Assembly (NCBI RefSeq): GCF_030161555.1
Contig: NZ_BSUK01000001.1
Coordinates: 682,001 to 746,000 of the forward strand
DNA from: Luteimicrobium album
Lineage (GTDB): Bacteria > Actinomycetota > Actinomycetes > Actinomycetales > Cellulomonadaceae
Reading direction: 5' to 3'
DNA: 64,000 nucleotides
Made by a program: the position numbers and the translations under genes. Shown piece by piece: positions 50,905 through 60,221 of the stretch. Below the pieces are notes generated by a model. That model saw only the letters and a program-made list of their open reading frames with translations, did no database searches and was not told the origin of the DNA. Numbering within the stretch: the first letter of the stretch is position 1; the number at the start of each line of letters is the position of its first letter.

Positions 50905-53009
50905 CCGTCCCCTTCACGACCCACGTGTCGCCCCCTGCCGGGCCCGCCACCGTCTCTCCCGTCACCCCCGCCCCGGCCGGGACGGTGCAGGCGGGCGAGG
51001 GACCGGCGTCGGGCCTGCCCACCCCGCCCGACGACGGCGCCCGCCCCGGGCGCCTGAGCCGCCCCGCGCGCTTCGGGGTGCTCGGGATGCTCGTGGCGAC
51101 GGCCGCGTTCTGGCTGATCAACCTGGGCTCGAACGGGTGGTCCAACTCGTTCTACACGGCCGCGATCCAGGCCGGGTCGCAGAGCTGGTCGGCGTTCCTG
51201 TGGGGCTCGTCGGACGCGGCCGGGTCGATCACGGTCGACAAGCCGCCCGCCTCGTTGTGGCTGCCCGAGCTGTCCGTGCGGGTCTTCGGGCTGAACACGT
51301 GGTCCGTGCTCGTGCCCGAGGTGCTGCTGGGCGTCGCGAGCGTGTGGCTCGTGTTCGCCGCGGTGCGCCGCTCCTTCGGGACGAGCGCCGGGTTCCTCGC
51401 CGGCGCGGCCCTCGCGCTGACGCCCGTCGCGACGCTCATGTTCCGGTTCGACAACCCCGACGCGCTCCTCGTCGCGCTCATGGCCGCGGCGACGTACTGC
51501 GTGCTGCGTGCCGTCGAGGACGGCCGGACCCGCTGGATGCTCCTCGCGGGAGCCGCGATCGGCCTCGGGTTCCTCACCAAGCAGCTCCAGGCGTTCCTCG
51601 TCCTGCCCGGGCTCGGGGTCGCCTACCTGTGGGCGGCGCCCGTCTCCGTCGGGCGGCGGATCCGGGACGCGCTGCTCGCGGTGGGCGCGCTCGTCGTCAC
51701 CGCGGGCTGGTGGGTGCTGCTCACGGTCGTCGTGCCGGCGGGGTCCCGGCCCTACATCGGCGGCTCGCAGAACAACTCGTTCCTCGAGCTCACGTTCGGG
51801 TACAACGGCTTCGGCCGGATCACCGGGAACGAGACCGGGTCCGTCGGCGGAGGCGGCGGGGGCACGGGCGGCGGCATGTGGGGCGCGACCGGCCTCGGGC
51901 GCCTGTTCGGCTCCGAGTTCGGCGGGCAGATCGCGTGGCTCGCGCCCGCGGCCGCGCTCTTCCTCGTCGCCGGGCTCGTGCTCACGGCGCGCGCCCGCCG
52001 CACCGACCTGCGCCGCGCGTCGTACGTCGCGTGGGGCGGCTGGCTCGTCGTGACCTGGCTCGTGTTCAGCTACATGTCGGGCATCTTCCACGCGTACTAC
52101 ACCGTCGCGCTCGCCCCCGCGCTCGCGGCGCTCGTCGGGGCCGGGGCGGCCGAGTGGTGGCGGCGCCGGGACTCGTGGTGGGCCGTCGGCCTGCTCGCCG
52201 TCGCGACGCTCGGCACCGCCGTCTGGTCGTACGTGCTGCTCGACCGTTCGTCCTCGTTCGTGCCGTGGCTGCGGGTCGTGGTGCTGTTCGGCGGGTTCGT
52301 CGCGGCGGTCGCCCTCGTCGCGGGCCGACTCATCGGGACCCGCGACCCGGCGGGGCGGGTCGTCCTGCGCGGGGCGGCCGCGGTCGCCGTCGTCGTCGGG
52401 CTCGCCGGTCCGGCCGCGTACTCCGTGCAGACGCTCACGGAAGGCCACACCGGCTCGCTCCCGACGGCGGGCCCCTCCGTCGAGTCCACCGGATTCGGCC
52501 CGGGCGGGGGTGGTGGCGGGTTCCCCGGTGGCGGTCGTGGAGGCGGTCCCGGCGGCCAGGGTGGTCCTGGCGGCGCGGGCACCGGCGGCCAGAACCAGCT
52601 TCCCGGCTTCGGCGGCGGCATGGGCGGCCTGCTCGACGGCACCTCCGTGGGCAGCGAGCTCACGACGCTCCTCCAGACCGACGCGGACGAGTACGACTGG
52701 GCCGCGGCCACCACCGGGTCGCAGAACGCCGCGAGCTACCAGCTCGCGTCCGGCGAGTCCGTCATGCCGATCGGCGGCTTCAACGGGTCCGACCCGTCCC
52801 CGACGCTCGCCCAGTTCCAGACGGACGTCGCCGAAGGGAAGATTCACTACTACGTCGGATCGGGATCCGGCGGATTCGTAGCCTCGATGGGCGGGTCGGA
52901 CGCGGCGTCGCAGATCGCGTCGTGGGTCGAGGAGACGTTCCAGTCGCAGACCGTCGGCGGCGTCACGATCTACGACCTGAGCAGCGGCGCGACGGACTCG
53001 GCACGGTGA
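50901..53009 (+). CDS. GT39/ArnT-like membrane glycosyltransferase
   Basis: Polytopic membrane enzyme of about 702 residues. A Pro-rich start is followed by a first helix and a luminal loop with the acidic catalytic-type motif ITVDKPPASLW (Asp in loop 1), then about eleven helices. Further motifs are FRFDNPDALLVALM and FLTKQLQAFLVLPGLG. A Gly-rich stretch (about residues 530-570) precedes a C-terminal extracytoplasmic domain with IHYYVGSGSGGFV. It likely transfers a sugar from a polyprenyl-phosphate donor made by the preceding GT2-GtrA protein. ATGA overlap couples the two. Confidence 0.92.
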   Translation: MTVPFTTHVSPPAGPATVSPVTPAPAGTVQAGEGPASGLPTPPDDGARPGRLSRPARFGVLGMLVATAAFWLINLGSNGWSNSFYTAAIQAGSQSWSAFLWGSSDAAGSITVDKPPASLWLPELSVRVFGLNTWSVLVPEVLLGVASVWLVFAAVRRSFGTSAGFLAGAALALTPVATLMFRFDNPDALLVALMAAATYCVLRAVEDGRTRWMLLAGAAIGLGFLTKQLQAFLVLPGLGVAYLWAAPVSVGRRIRDALLAVGALVVTAGWWVLLTVVVPAGSRPYIGGSQNNSFLELTFGYNGFGRITGNETGSVGGGGGGTGGGMWGATGLGRLFGSEFGGQIAWLAPAAALFLVAGLVLTARARRTDLRRASYVAWGGWLVVTWLVFSYMSGIFHAYYTVALAPALAALVGAGAAEWWRRRDSWWAVGLLAVATLGTAVWSYVLLDRSSSFVPWLRVVVLFGGFVAAVALVAGRLIGTRDPAGRVVLRGAAAVAVVVGLAGPAAYSVQTLTEGHTGSLPTAGPSVESTGFGPGGGGGGFPGGGRGGGPGGQGGPGGAGTGGQNQLPGFGGGMGGLLDGTSVGSELTTLLQTDADEYDWAAATTGSQNAASYQLASGESVMPIGGFNGSDPSPTLAQFQTDVAEGKIHYYVGSGSGGFVASMGGSDAASQIASWVEETFQSQTVGGVTIYDLSSGATDSAR

Positions 53010-53019
53010 GCTCCGCCCC

Positions 53020-53082
53020 CGCTGAGTGCGGAACTTTTGTGCGACACGCCGGGCGTGTCGCACAAAAGTTCCGCACTCAGCG
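53020..53082. repeat. Perfect 31-bp-arm palindrome
   Basis: Arms at 53020-53050 and 53052-53082 match perfectly around a single central G. The outermost parts extend, with one bulge, into CCGCCCC/GGGGCGG. It begins 11 bases after the GT39 stop, contains an internal CTTTTG that is rare in this GC-rich DNA, and may be a terminator or a mobile palindromic unit. Confidence 0.95.
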
Positions 53083-53311
53083 GGGCGGGCGGTGTCCAGG
53101 GTGCTCACGGTGTGCTTCCGCCGAACTCCCAGGCGTGGTCGGAGGCACCGAAAATCAGTGGCAAGATCGTCTCCACCATGACCGCGACGACCTCGGCGCC
53201 GAGGCCGACAGGGCCTCCGGCGGTGACGAGCCAGGCGCACCGCTCCGTGCGGCGCGTCCACCGCTCGACCCCCGGAACGTCACCCACGCGGCTCTCCGCA
53301 CCGCCCCGGGC

Positions 53312-53923
53312 GTGAGCCTCGACGTGGGCTCGGACGCCCACGAGGAACCCGTCGCCGGGACCACCGGCAACCTGTGGGGTGCCGCCGTGCTCGTCCGCGA
53401 CCTGGTCATCGGGCGCGTGCCCTTCGCCGTCGTCCAGGCCGCGCTGCCCGGGCGCGTCGCCAAGCGCGGGCCAGGCCACGCGCACGCGCACGCCGCCCAC
53501 CCGCACGCGGCGCTCCTCGCCCAGATGCTCAGCTTCGTGAGCGTCGGCGCGCTCTGCACGACGGTCTACGCGCTGCTCTACCTCACGCTGTCCGACGCGT
53601 GGGGCGACCAGACCGCCAACTTCGCGGCGCAGCTCGTCGCCGCCGTCCTCAACACCGCGCTCAACCGCCGGCACACGTTCGGCGTCCGGGGACGCGAGGG
53701 GGCCGCCAGGCACCACGGGCAGGGGTTGCTCGTGTTCGGGCTCGGCTGGGGGCTGACGTCGGGCGCGCTCGCGCTCCTCGGCGTCCTGGTGCCCGGCTCG
53801 TCGCACGTCCTCGAGCTCGGCGTGCTGTGCCTCGCGAACCTCGCCGCGACCGCCCTGCGGTTCCTGCTCTTCCGGTTCTGGGTGTTCACGCCGCGCGAGG
53901 CGTGCTCCACCCCCACCCGCTGA
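53312..53923 (+). CDS. Solitary GtrA-family membrane protein (remnant paralogue of the GT2-GtrA fusion?)
   Basis: About 203 residues from GTG 53312 with four helices and the GtrA motif NRRHTFGVRGREGAARHHGQG. It aligns closely with the C-terminal half of the upstream GT2-GtrA protein, beginning where the GT2 domain would end (VRDLVIGRVPFAVVQAALP versus VRDLNAGRIPLDEVRAALP). A start-like stretch at 53178 (MTATTSAPRPTG) resembles the fusion's N-terminus but is in another frame. It may be a functional flippase subunit or a duplicate that lost its transferase domain. No convincing ribosome site. Confidence 0.65.
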   Translation: MSLDVGSDAHEEPVAGTTGNLWGAAVLVRDLVIGRVPFAVVQAALPGRVAKRGPGHAHAHAAHPHAALLAQMLSFVSVGALCTTVYALLYLTLSDAWGDQTANFAAQLVAAVLNTALNRRHTFGVRGREGAARHHGQGLLVFGLGWGLTSGALALLGVLVPGSSHVLELGVLCLANLAATALRFLLFRFWVFTPREACSTPTR

Positions 53924-53972
53924 CCCCTGCGACTTTGGCCCCCGGCGGGGTATCTCGCGAAGTAGTACGGCG

Positions 53973-56290
53973 TCAGAGGAGCGGCAGGTTGCGGTCGAAG
54001 ACGTTCTCCGGGTCGTAGCGGCGCTTGAGGTCGCGCAGCCGCTCGAGCGTCGCACCCGGATAGACCCGCTCGATCCGTTCCGGACGGCGGTCCGTCGACA
54101 GGCTCACGTACTCGCCGTGCGCGACGGGGTCCATCGCGGTGTCCCAGGCCGCGTCGAGGAGCCCCGGGTGCCCGAAGCCCACACCCGACACGTCGAACTG
54201 CTGCCCGTCGCGGTGCGCGTACGCGGTCGCGTCCGACGCCAGGTCGTTCACGGCCCCGCCGACGGCGCGCACCTGGAACATCTGGAATCCGCCGGTCTCG
54301 AACGCGTCGGCCGCGGCGCGCGCGGTGCGGTCGTCGAGGTGGTCGACGAGGGTGTTGCGGAACGTGCCGCCGGGGCCGTCGGACACGTGCGGGGCGTCCT
54401 GCGGCGCGACGACCGCCGCGTACGGCGCGAGCTGCGCCTGCTGCTGCAGCACCGGCCCGACCCGGAGCAGGGGCTCGAGGGCCCGCTCGGCCAGCCGGAC
54501 GTCGTCGGACGCGATCACGGTCATGGCCTGCGCGAGGCCCGGAGTCTCGCCGCGCCCCGGCTGCAAGGTGAGGAAGCTCGTGAGCTCGCGCGGCGCCTCC
54601 TCGACGGCCGTGCCCCACGCCTCGAGGAGCCCGCGCGCGTCCGACGCGTCGTAGAGCATCACTGCGAGCACGACGGGCGGGACCTCGTAGACCTCGAGCT
54701 CGACCGCGGTCACGATCCCGAGCCCGCCGCCCGCGCCGCGCATCCCCCAGAAGAGGTCGGGGTGCTCGTCGGCGGTGGCGTGGACGAGCGTGCCGTCGGC
54801 CAGCACGACGTCGTACGCGACCGCGTGGTCGATCGTCAGGCCGTGCTTGCGGCCCATGAACCCGATGCCGCCCGCGGTCGCGAGCCCGCCGACGCCGACG
54901 TCGCCGAAGTCGCCCGAGCTCATGCCCCAGCCGTGCTCGGCGAGCGCCTCGGCCACGTGGCCCCAGGTCGCACCGGCACCGATCCGGACGCGGCGCGACG
55001 CCGGGTCGAGGACGGTGACCTCGTCGAGGGCCTTGAGGTCGAGGACGATCCCGCCGTCGTTCGTCGACAGCCCGGAGATGCCGTGGCCGCCGCTGCGGAC
55101 CGAGAACGGGAGGCGGCCGGCGCCGTCCCACGCGCCGCGCGCCTGCTGCTCGCGCGCGAAGCCGAGGCCCTCGACGACGTCCTGCGCGTCGTGCGCCCGC
55201 AGCACGAGGCCGGGGTTGCCGCCGCGGATGTAGCCGGAGCGCTGGTGCGCGTAGTCGCGGTCCCCGGCTCGACGGCCGCGTCGCGCAGCCGAGCGGGGAT
55301 CGCGTCGTAGTCGATGCCGGCGCTGCGGAGCGCGAGCGCGCGTGGGCTGCGCACGGGTCCGGTCGCCGTGCCCGACGACGCACGCTCGGCTGCGACCTGC
55401 TCGCGCACCGCGGGCGCGACCTCCTGGGCGAAGATGGTGAGGTCGTGCGGGTCGTCCGACCCCAGGATGAATGTGCCGACGCCGTCCTCGAGCGCGAGCT
55501 GCACGAGCTCGTCGACCCAGTGCGCGACGGGACCGTCGATCGCGCCGCCGCCGTGGGTCGTGCCCGAGCCTGCGCCGTCGGGCCGGAACCGGCCGTTGAC
55601 GTTGAGCAGGCGCCGCACCTCGCGCGGGTCGCGGCCCGCTGCCTGGGCCGCCTCGTCGATCACGGCGTTGCCGCGGGCCAGGTCGCCGGGCTGCAGGTAG
55701 CCCATGGACGGGAGCCAGCCGTCGGCCCGGGAACCGGTGAGCCGGAGCATGCGGGGCTTGTACGCGCCGAGCCACAGGCCGATCGCATGGTCGGGACGCG
55801 GCCCGCGACGGGCGCCCGCGACGTGGTGGTGCTCGCCGCCGGCGCGCAGGACGGTGCGGTCGTCGGCGTCCCAGATGCCGCGGATGACGTCGATGGCCTC
55901 CTCGAGCGCGTCGACGCCCTCGCCCGGGGTCAGCCGGGTGCCGCCCATCGCGGCGACACCGTCCCAGAACGCGCCCGAGCCCAGGCCGAGCTCGGCGCGG
56001 CCGTGCGAGAGCAGGTCCAGGCTCGCGGCGGCGCGCGCGAGCACGGCCGGCGGCCGCAGGGGCAGGTTGGCGACGTTGGGCGACAGGTGCACGCGCTCGG
56101 TGCGGGCCGCGGCGAACGACAGGAGCGTCCAGGTGTCGAGGAACCCGGCGTTGTAGGGGTGGTCCTGGAACGTCACGAGGTCGAGGCCGACCTCCTCGCT
56201 CAGGACGGCGAGGCCGACCACGTCGTCGGGCGAGCCCGCCTGCGGGGTGAGGAAGGACCCGAAGACGAGGTCGTGGCCGTAGTCGCTCAT
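53973..56290 (-). CDS. Fusion of LLM flavin oxidoreductase and BBE-type FAD oxidase (frameshifted)
   Basis: About 772 residues after correction. Residues 1-310 are a luciferase-like (LLM) flavin/F420 domain: VTFQDHPYNAGFLDTWTLL, GRAELGLGSGAFWDGVAAMGG and VGTFILGSDDPHDL. Residues about 345-772 are a PCMH/BBE FAD domain: FSVRSGGHGISG (His for covalent FAD), GATWGHVAEAL, GVGGLATAGGIGFMGRKHGL and the berberine-bridge ending YDPENVFDRNLPLL. The frame breaks near 55266, where G4 must be G5; once fixed the two halves are one chain without a stop. ATG 56290 has GGAG four bases upstream. A divergent MarR gene probably controls it. Substrate unknown. Confidence 0.85.
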
Positions 56291-56328
56291 GCTGCTCCGT
56301 TCGCTGTGGCGGTCGGTCCGCCCAATCA

Positions 56329-56380
56329 TCTGTTCGGCAACTGATCTTCCCAACAGACTATTCCAGCGTATCCTGGTGTC
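56329..56380. promoter_or_regulatory. Divergent promoter with MarR-type inverted repeat
   Basis: TCTGTT (56329-56334) and AACAGA (56352-56357) are complementary, with partial symmetry inwards, between the oxidoreductase and MarR genes. A TATCCT -10 hexamer at 56369-56374 places transcription start at the GTG at 56381, implying a leaderless MarR message. Confidence 0.55.
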
Positions 56381-56872
56381 GTGACCATGACGAACCTCGG
56401 TACCCCGACGAGCCCGGCGGCGTCCGGCTCCTCCGTGAGCGACGCCTGCCGCCGGGTCGACCTCGGGCAGTCCCTCGGGATCCTGCTGCGCCGCTGGCAC
56501 GACGCCGTCGACCTCGCGCTCGCCGGCATCCCCCACGGCCCGCGCGGGTTCCAGGTGCTCGGCGCCGTGGTGCACGACGAGCCGCCCACGCAGGCCGCGC
56601 TCGCCGAGTCGCTCGGCATCGACCGGACGGTCATGACCTACCTGCTCGACGACCTCGTCGCTGAGGGCCTCGTCGAGCGGCGCGAGGCCGAGCACGACCG
56701 GCGCGCGCGCCGGGTCGTCGCGACCGCCAGCGGGCGCGCCGCGCTGCGCCGGTTCGAGGACGCCGTGCGCGTCGCCGAGGAGTCCGTGCTCTGTGGGCTC
56801 GACGACGACGAGCGCGAGCTCCTGCAGCGGCTCGTCCGGCGCTCGGCGCACGCGTCGTCGTCGCCGGCCTGA
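56381..56872 (+). CDS. MarR-family transcriptional regulator
   Basis: About 163 residues. The winged helix shows GFQVLGAVV, PTQAALAESLGIDRTVMTYLLDDLVAEGLVERREAEHDRRARRVVATASGRAALRR, the typical MarR recognition helix and beta-wing. GTG 56381 fits the -10 spacing for a leaderless start; ATG 56387 is the alternative. It is divergent from the LLM-FAD fusion gene and likely its repressor. Confidence 0.9.
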   Translation: MTMTNLGTPTSPAASGSSVSDACRRVDLGQSLGILLRRWHDAVDLALAGIPHGPRGFQVLGAVVHDEPPTQAALAESLGIDRTVMTYLLDDLVAEGLVERREAEHDRRARRVVATASGRAALRRFEDAVRVAEESVLCGLDDDERELLQRLVRRSAHASSSPA

Positions 56873-56921
56873 GGTCGTCAGCCACCGCCGAGCCGCACCC
56901 GGCCCGGCTGCCGGTCCTCCG

Positions 56922-58591
56922 TCAGGGAGCCGGGGTCACGAACCCGTCCTCGACGAGTCCCCGGACCGCGGGGAACAGCTCACCCGCGAGGTCGCCGGCC
57001 GGGACGTCGAAGAGCGCAGCGATCGCCGACGCGATCTGCCCGACCGTGAGCTCGCCGTCGCACGCACCGGCCAGGGCGGCGAGCGCCGTCGAGGCGTGCA
57101 CCGCCCTCCCGAAGCCGTCGCCCTGGCGCAGCAGCACCACGTTCGGGTCGGCGGCGCCGGGCGTCAGGTAGCGCTCCTCCGTCACGTCCGCGGCGACCAC
57201 CAGCCGCGCGCCGGCGAGAGCCGCGAGCGAGGCCGCGTCGTCGGGCCCGCCCGACGGCGTCCCGGCCGACCCGAGCCCGACGAGCCAGTCGTGCGCCCGG
57301 AGCGTCGCAGCGAGGTGGCCGCCCAGCGGCTGGCGGACGGAGCCGGTGTGCTCCTCGAGACGACGCAGCGTGACGCGCCCGCCCGCCGGCCCGGCCGGGT
57401 CGGGGCGCCGCAGCGTCACGATGCCGAAGCCGATCGCCTCGACGTCGCGGCTCGCGAAGTCGTCGAGCCACGCGCCGTAGGCCTGCGCCCAGGCCGCGGG
57501 CTCGCGCTCGGGCGTGGTGCCGCCGTCGCGGATCCACGTCTCCGCGTACTCAGCCGGGTCCTGGACCTCGCGCTGCACGACCCAGCCGTCGAGCCCCGCC
57601 TCGTCCAACCACGCGCCGACCCGCTCGGTCCAGGGCTCTCCGCGCCGGTGCTCCCAGTTGCCGAGGAGCTGCGCCACGCCACCGGGGGCGAGCACGCTCC
57701 CGACGTCGCGCACCAGGTCCCGCACCACGGCGTCCCCCGCGCGCCCGCCGTCACGGTACTCGTAGTCGGGCAGCGGCGAGCCGGCGTGCGGGGTGATGAC
57801 GAACGGCGGGTTGGAGACCACGAGGTCGAACAGCTCGCCGGCGGCCGGCTCGAGCATCGAGCCCTCGCGCAGCTCGACGTCGGCCACGCCCCCTCGCCGA
57901 AGCAGGCCTCCGGGCGGGGAACTTCGGCGGCAGGGGTGCGGTTGAGGGCGACGTTGAACGCGGCGAAGGCGAGCGCCCGCGTCGAGATGTCGGTCGCGAC
58001 GACGTGACGCGCGTGGCGGGCCGCGTGGAGCGCCTGGATGCCGCAGCCGGTGCCGAGGTCGAGCACGCGCCCGACGGGGGTGCGCATCGTGACCTGGGCG
58101 AGCGTCGTCGACGCTCCGCCCGCGCCGAGGACGTGGTCGCCGGCGAGCCGCTCGCCCGTCTGGAGCTCGCCGAGGTCCGACGCGAGCCACCACCTCGCGT
58201 CACCGGCCGCGTCCACGGCCTCGTAGGGCCGCAGGTCGACGGCGGCGCGCACCTCGTCGTCGGCGTCCGCGCCCGACGCCGCGGCCAGCCCCAGCCGCAC
58301 GGCACCCTCGACGCCCAGACCCGGGAGTGCGTCGTCGAGCAGGCGCCGCGGGACGCGACGGCCGAGGACGAACGCGTGGGTGAGGACGGCGACTGCGTCG
58401 GGGCGTGGACGGGCCAGGGCGGCCGTGGTCGCCCGGACGGCGGGGACGTCCTGCTCACGGTGCAGCGCGGCCGCGGCGAGAGGTCCCAGGACCGACTCGA
58501 CGCCGCCCACGGTGAAGTGGGCGGCGTCGAGGTCGGCACGGAGCGCGTCGAGCAGACGCGATTCGGCACTGGGGGCGGTGCGGGGGCTCAT
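56922..58591 (-). CDS. Class I SAM-dependent methyltransferase (PrmC/RlmG-like; frameshifted)
   Basis: About 556 residues after correction. An N-terminal helical region precedes a Rossmann methyltransferase domain: GRVLDLGTGCGIQALHAA (motif I), VATDISTRALAFAAFNVALN (motif II) and the catalytic-type DLVVSNPPFVIT (NPPF as in N5-glutamine or rRNA N-methyltransferases). A C-terminal extension of about 150 residues (TLRRLEEHTGSVRQPLGGHL onward) is shared by actinobacterial relatives. The frame breaks near 57893, where G5 must be G6 (GEGGVADVELREG). Target unknown. It is followed by a small lipoprotein gene upstream on the same strand. Confidence 0.85.
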
Positions 58592-58607
58592 GCCCCCATC
58601 CTCCCGG

Positions 58608-59036
58608 TCAGCTGCAGTTCTTCGACACGTAGGACGAGATCTTCGTGGACGCGCTCGACATGTCCGCTGCCTCGGACTGGATGTCCGAGTCGGTCAGCGC
58701 CTTCGCGTAGGCGGCGGTGTCGCTGACGTCCACGCCGTCGAGGGCCTTGACGTAGTCGCCGAAGAACTTCTTGACGTTCGTCCACTCGGTCTTGATCTCG
58801 TCGGGCGCGTCGACGTCCTTGATCTTGTCGTTGACCTTCGCGATCGCGTCGACCGCGGCCTGAGGGTCGTCCAGGTCGGCGCCGCTCAGGGTCTTCTCGA
58901 GGTTGTCGTCCTTGTTGAGGTTGCAGAACTGCGACTTGGCGTCGTCGCCGCCGGACGAGCACGCGGCGAAGAGCGGCGCGCTCAGCGCGAGGACGGCGAC
59001 GGGAAGTGCAGTACGGAGGATGCGGTTGCTGATCAC
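58608..59036 (-). CDS. Small lipoprotein, paralogous to the next gene's C-terminal domain
   Basis: Lipoprotein of 142 residues: MISNRILRTALPVAVLAL, then lipobox LFAAC. The mature part is helical and acidic with two further Cys (FCNLNKDDN and final SKNCS) that may form a disulfide. The core DAPDEIKTEWTNVKKFFGDY and GVDVSDTAAYAKAL match the extracytoplasmic part of the 59253-60089 protein. No known function; ATG 59036. Confidence 0.8.
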   Translation of the reverse strand: MISNRILRTALPVAVLALSAPLFAACSSGGDDAKSQFCNLNKDDNLEKTLSGADLDDPQAAVDAIAKVNDKIKDVDAPDEIKTEWTNVKKFFGDYVKALDGVDVSDTAAYAKALTDSDIQSEAADMSSASTKISSYVSKNCS

Positions 59037-59252
59037 GACCTGATGGTTCCCTATGACGACGGCGTGGGTCTACCACCGACACGCACCTTCACCCGGAGAG
59101 ACCTCCCCATCGACCCCGCCCCGCCCCGCTGCTACGTGTCCACCCCACGGCACGGTGCACGTCCCCCTCGGAGGGCTTCCCACCGAACGGATCCGACGGG
59201 ACGGCGCCCGTCCCGGACGACCGGGACAGGCGCCGTGACGGACCCAACAGCG
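59037..59252. other. Gap between the two paralogous genes
   Basis: About 215 bases with no supported gene and no strong hairpin. It should contain the lipoprotein promoter. Confidence 0.3.
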
Positions 59253-60089
59253 TCAGTCGACCGGGACGGCCGCGCAGTGCGTGGAAGCCCAGTCGTCGAC
59301 GCGCGAGCCCGCGCCCTGGACGGTCGTGAGGTCGGCCTGCGTCAGGCCCGACGAGCCGAGTGCCTGCTTGACGGCCGCCTCGTCGCTCGTGTCCACGCCC
59401 TCAAGGGGCGCGACGATCTTGTCGAAGAACGACACGACGGCCTTCCAGTCCGTGGCGATCTCGTCGGGCGCCACGACGCCGTCGAGGTCGTCCTTCGCGT
59501 CGAGGAGCCCCTGGGCGTAGTCCTGGGTCTCCATCGAGGACGGGTCCTGGAGCACGTTCATCTCCTTGGTGAGCCGGGCGTCCGCCTGGCAGAACCTACG
59601 GGTCGTCGGGTCGTTGGCGCCCTTGACGGCGTCGGCGATGTCGTCCCCGTGGCTGGCGAAGACGCTGACGACGATCGCCGCGAAGGCCACCGTGAAGAAG
59701 ATGCTGAGCCCGAGGCCCCAGGCGGCGAGCGGGTTCTTCCGCCCGGCACCCCTGGACTTCGAGAGGCCGATCGCGCTCAGGATGATGCCCACGACGGGCA
59801 CGAAGAACGCGCACACGAAGCCGGCGATCCCGATCCCGCGGCCCGGGTCGACGTCACCCGGCCGGCCGGGGTAGACGGGTGCACCCGGGTAGCCGGGCTG
59901 CGCGGGATATCCGGGCTGTGTCGGATATCCGGGCTGAACCGGCTGACCAGAGCCCTCCTGGCCCGGGTAGCCGCCCTCGTAGCCCGCGTAGGGCGGCGGT
60001 GTCGGCGCGGCTCCGCCGGCGGGAGTCCCTTCGGGTGTGGGCGGGGCGTACGGGTCGGGGGCCGGCTGGTTCGGGTCCTGCTGGGACAT
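59253..60089 (-). CDS. DUF4190-type membrane protein with Pro/Gly/Tyr-rich N-terminus
   Basis: About 278 residues. The first 80 are cytoplasmic, rich in Pro/Gly/Gln/Tyr with imperfect PGYP repeats (QPGYPTQPGYPAQPGYPG). Two membrane helices follow (GIAGFVCAFFVPVVGIILSAI; LSIFFTVAFAAIVVSVFA), typical of DUF4190. The external domain has FCQADARLTKEMN, VAPDEIATDWKAVVSFFDK and GVDTSDEAAVKQAL, closely resembling the adjacent lipoprotein. ATG 60089 has GAGGAA about ten bases upstream. Role unknown. Confidence 0.8.
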   Translation of the reverse strand: MSQQDPNQPAPDPYAPPTPEGTPAGGAAPTPPPYAGYEGGYPGQEGSGQPVQPGYPTQPGYPAQPGYPGAPVYPGRPGDVDPGRGIGIAGFVCAFFVPVVGIILSAIGLSKSRGAGRKNPLAAWGLGLSIFFTVAFAAIVVSVFASHGDDIADAVKGANDPTTRRFCQADARLTKEMNVLQDPSSMETQDYAQGLLDAKDDLDGVVAPDEIATDWKAVVSFFDKIVAPLEGVDTSDEAAVKQALGSSGLTQADLTTVQGAGSRVDDWASTHCAAVPVD

Positions 60090-60158
60090 GCGTGCTCGTT
60101 CCTCGTGAAGCGCGTCAGCCGTGCGGACGCACGACGCGCCTCGCATGATTCCCTGTGA

Positions 60159-60202
60159 GGACGCTGCACGTCCAGCGTCCGAGACGGGGAGGTCTCCCCG
60201 TC
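60159..60202 (-). terminator. Tandem hairpins after the endonuclease/phosphatase gene
   Basis: Stem GGACGCTG/CAGCGTCC (60159-60166, 60173-60180) and stem GACGGGGAG/CTCCCCGTC (60183-60191, 60194-60202) lie in the gap between the two minus-strand genes. Confidence 0.6.
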
Positions 60203-60221
60203 CCGGGTCTGCGGGCCGGCG

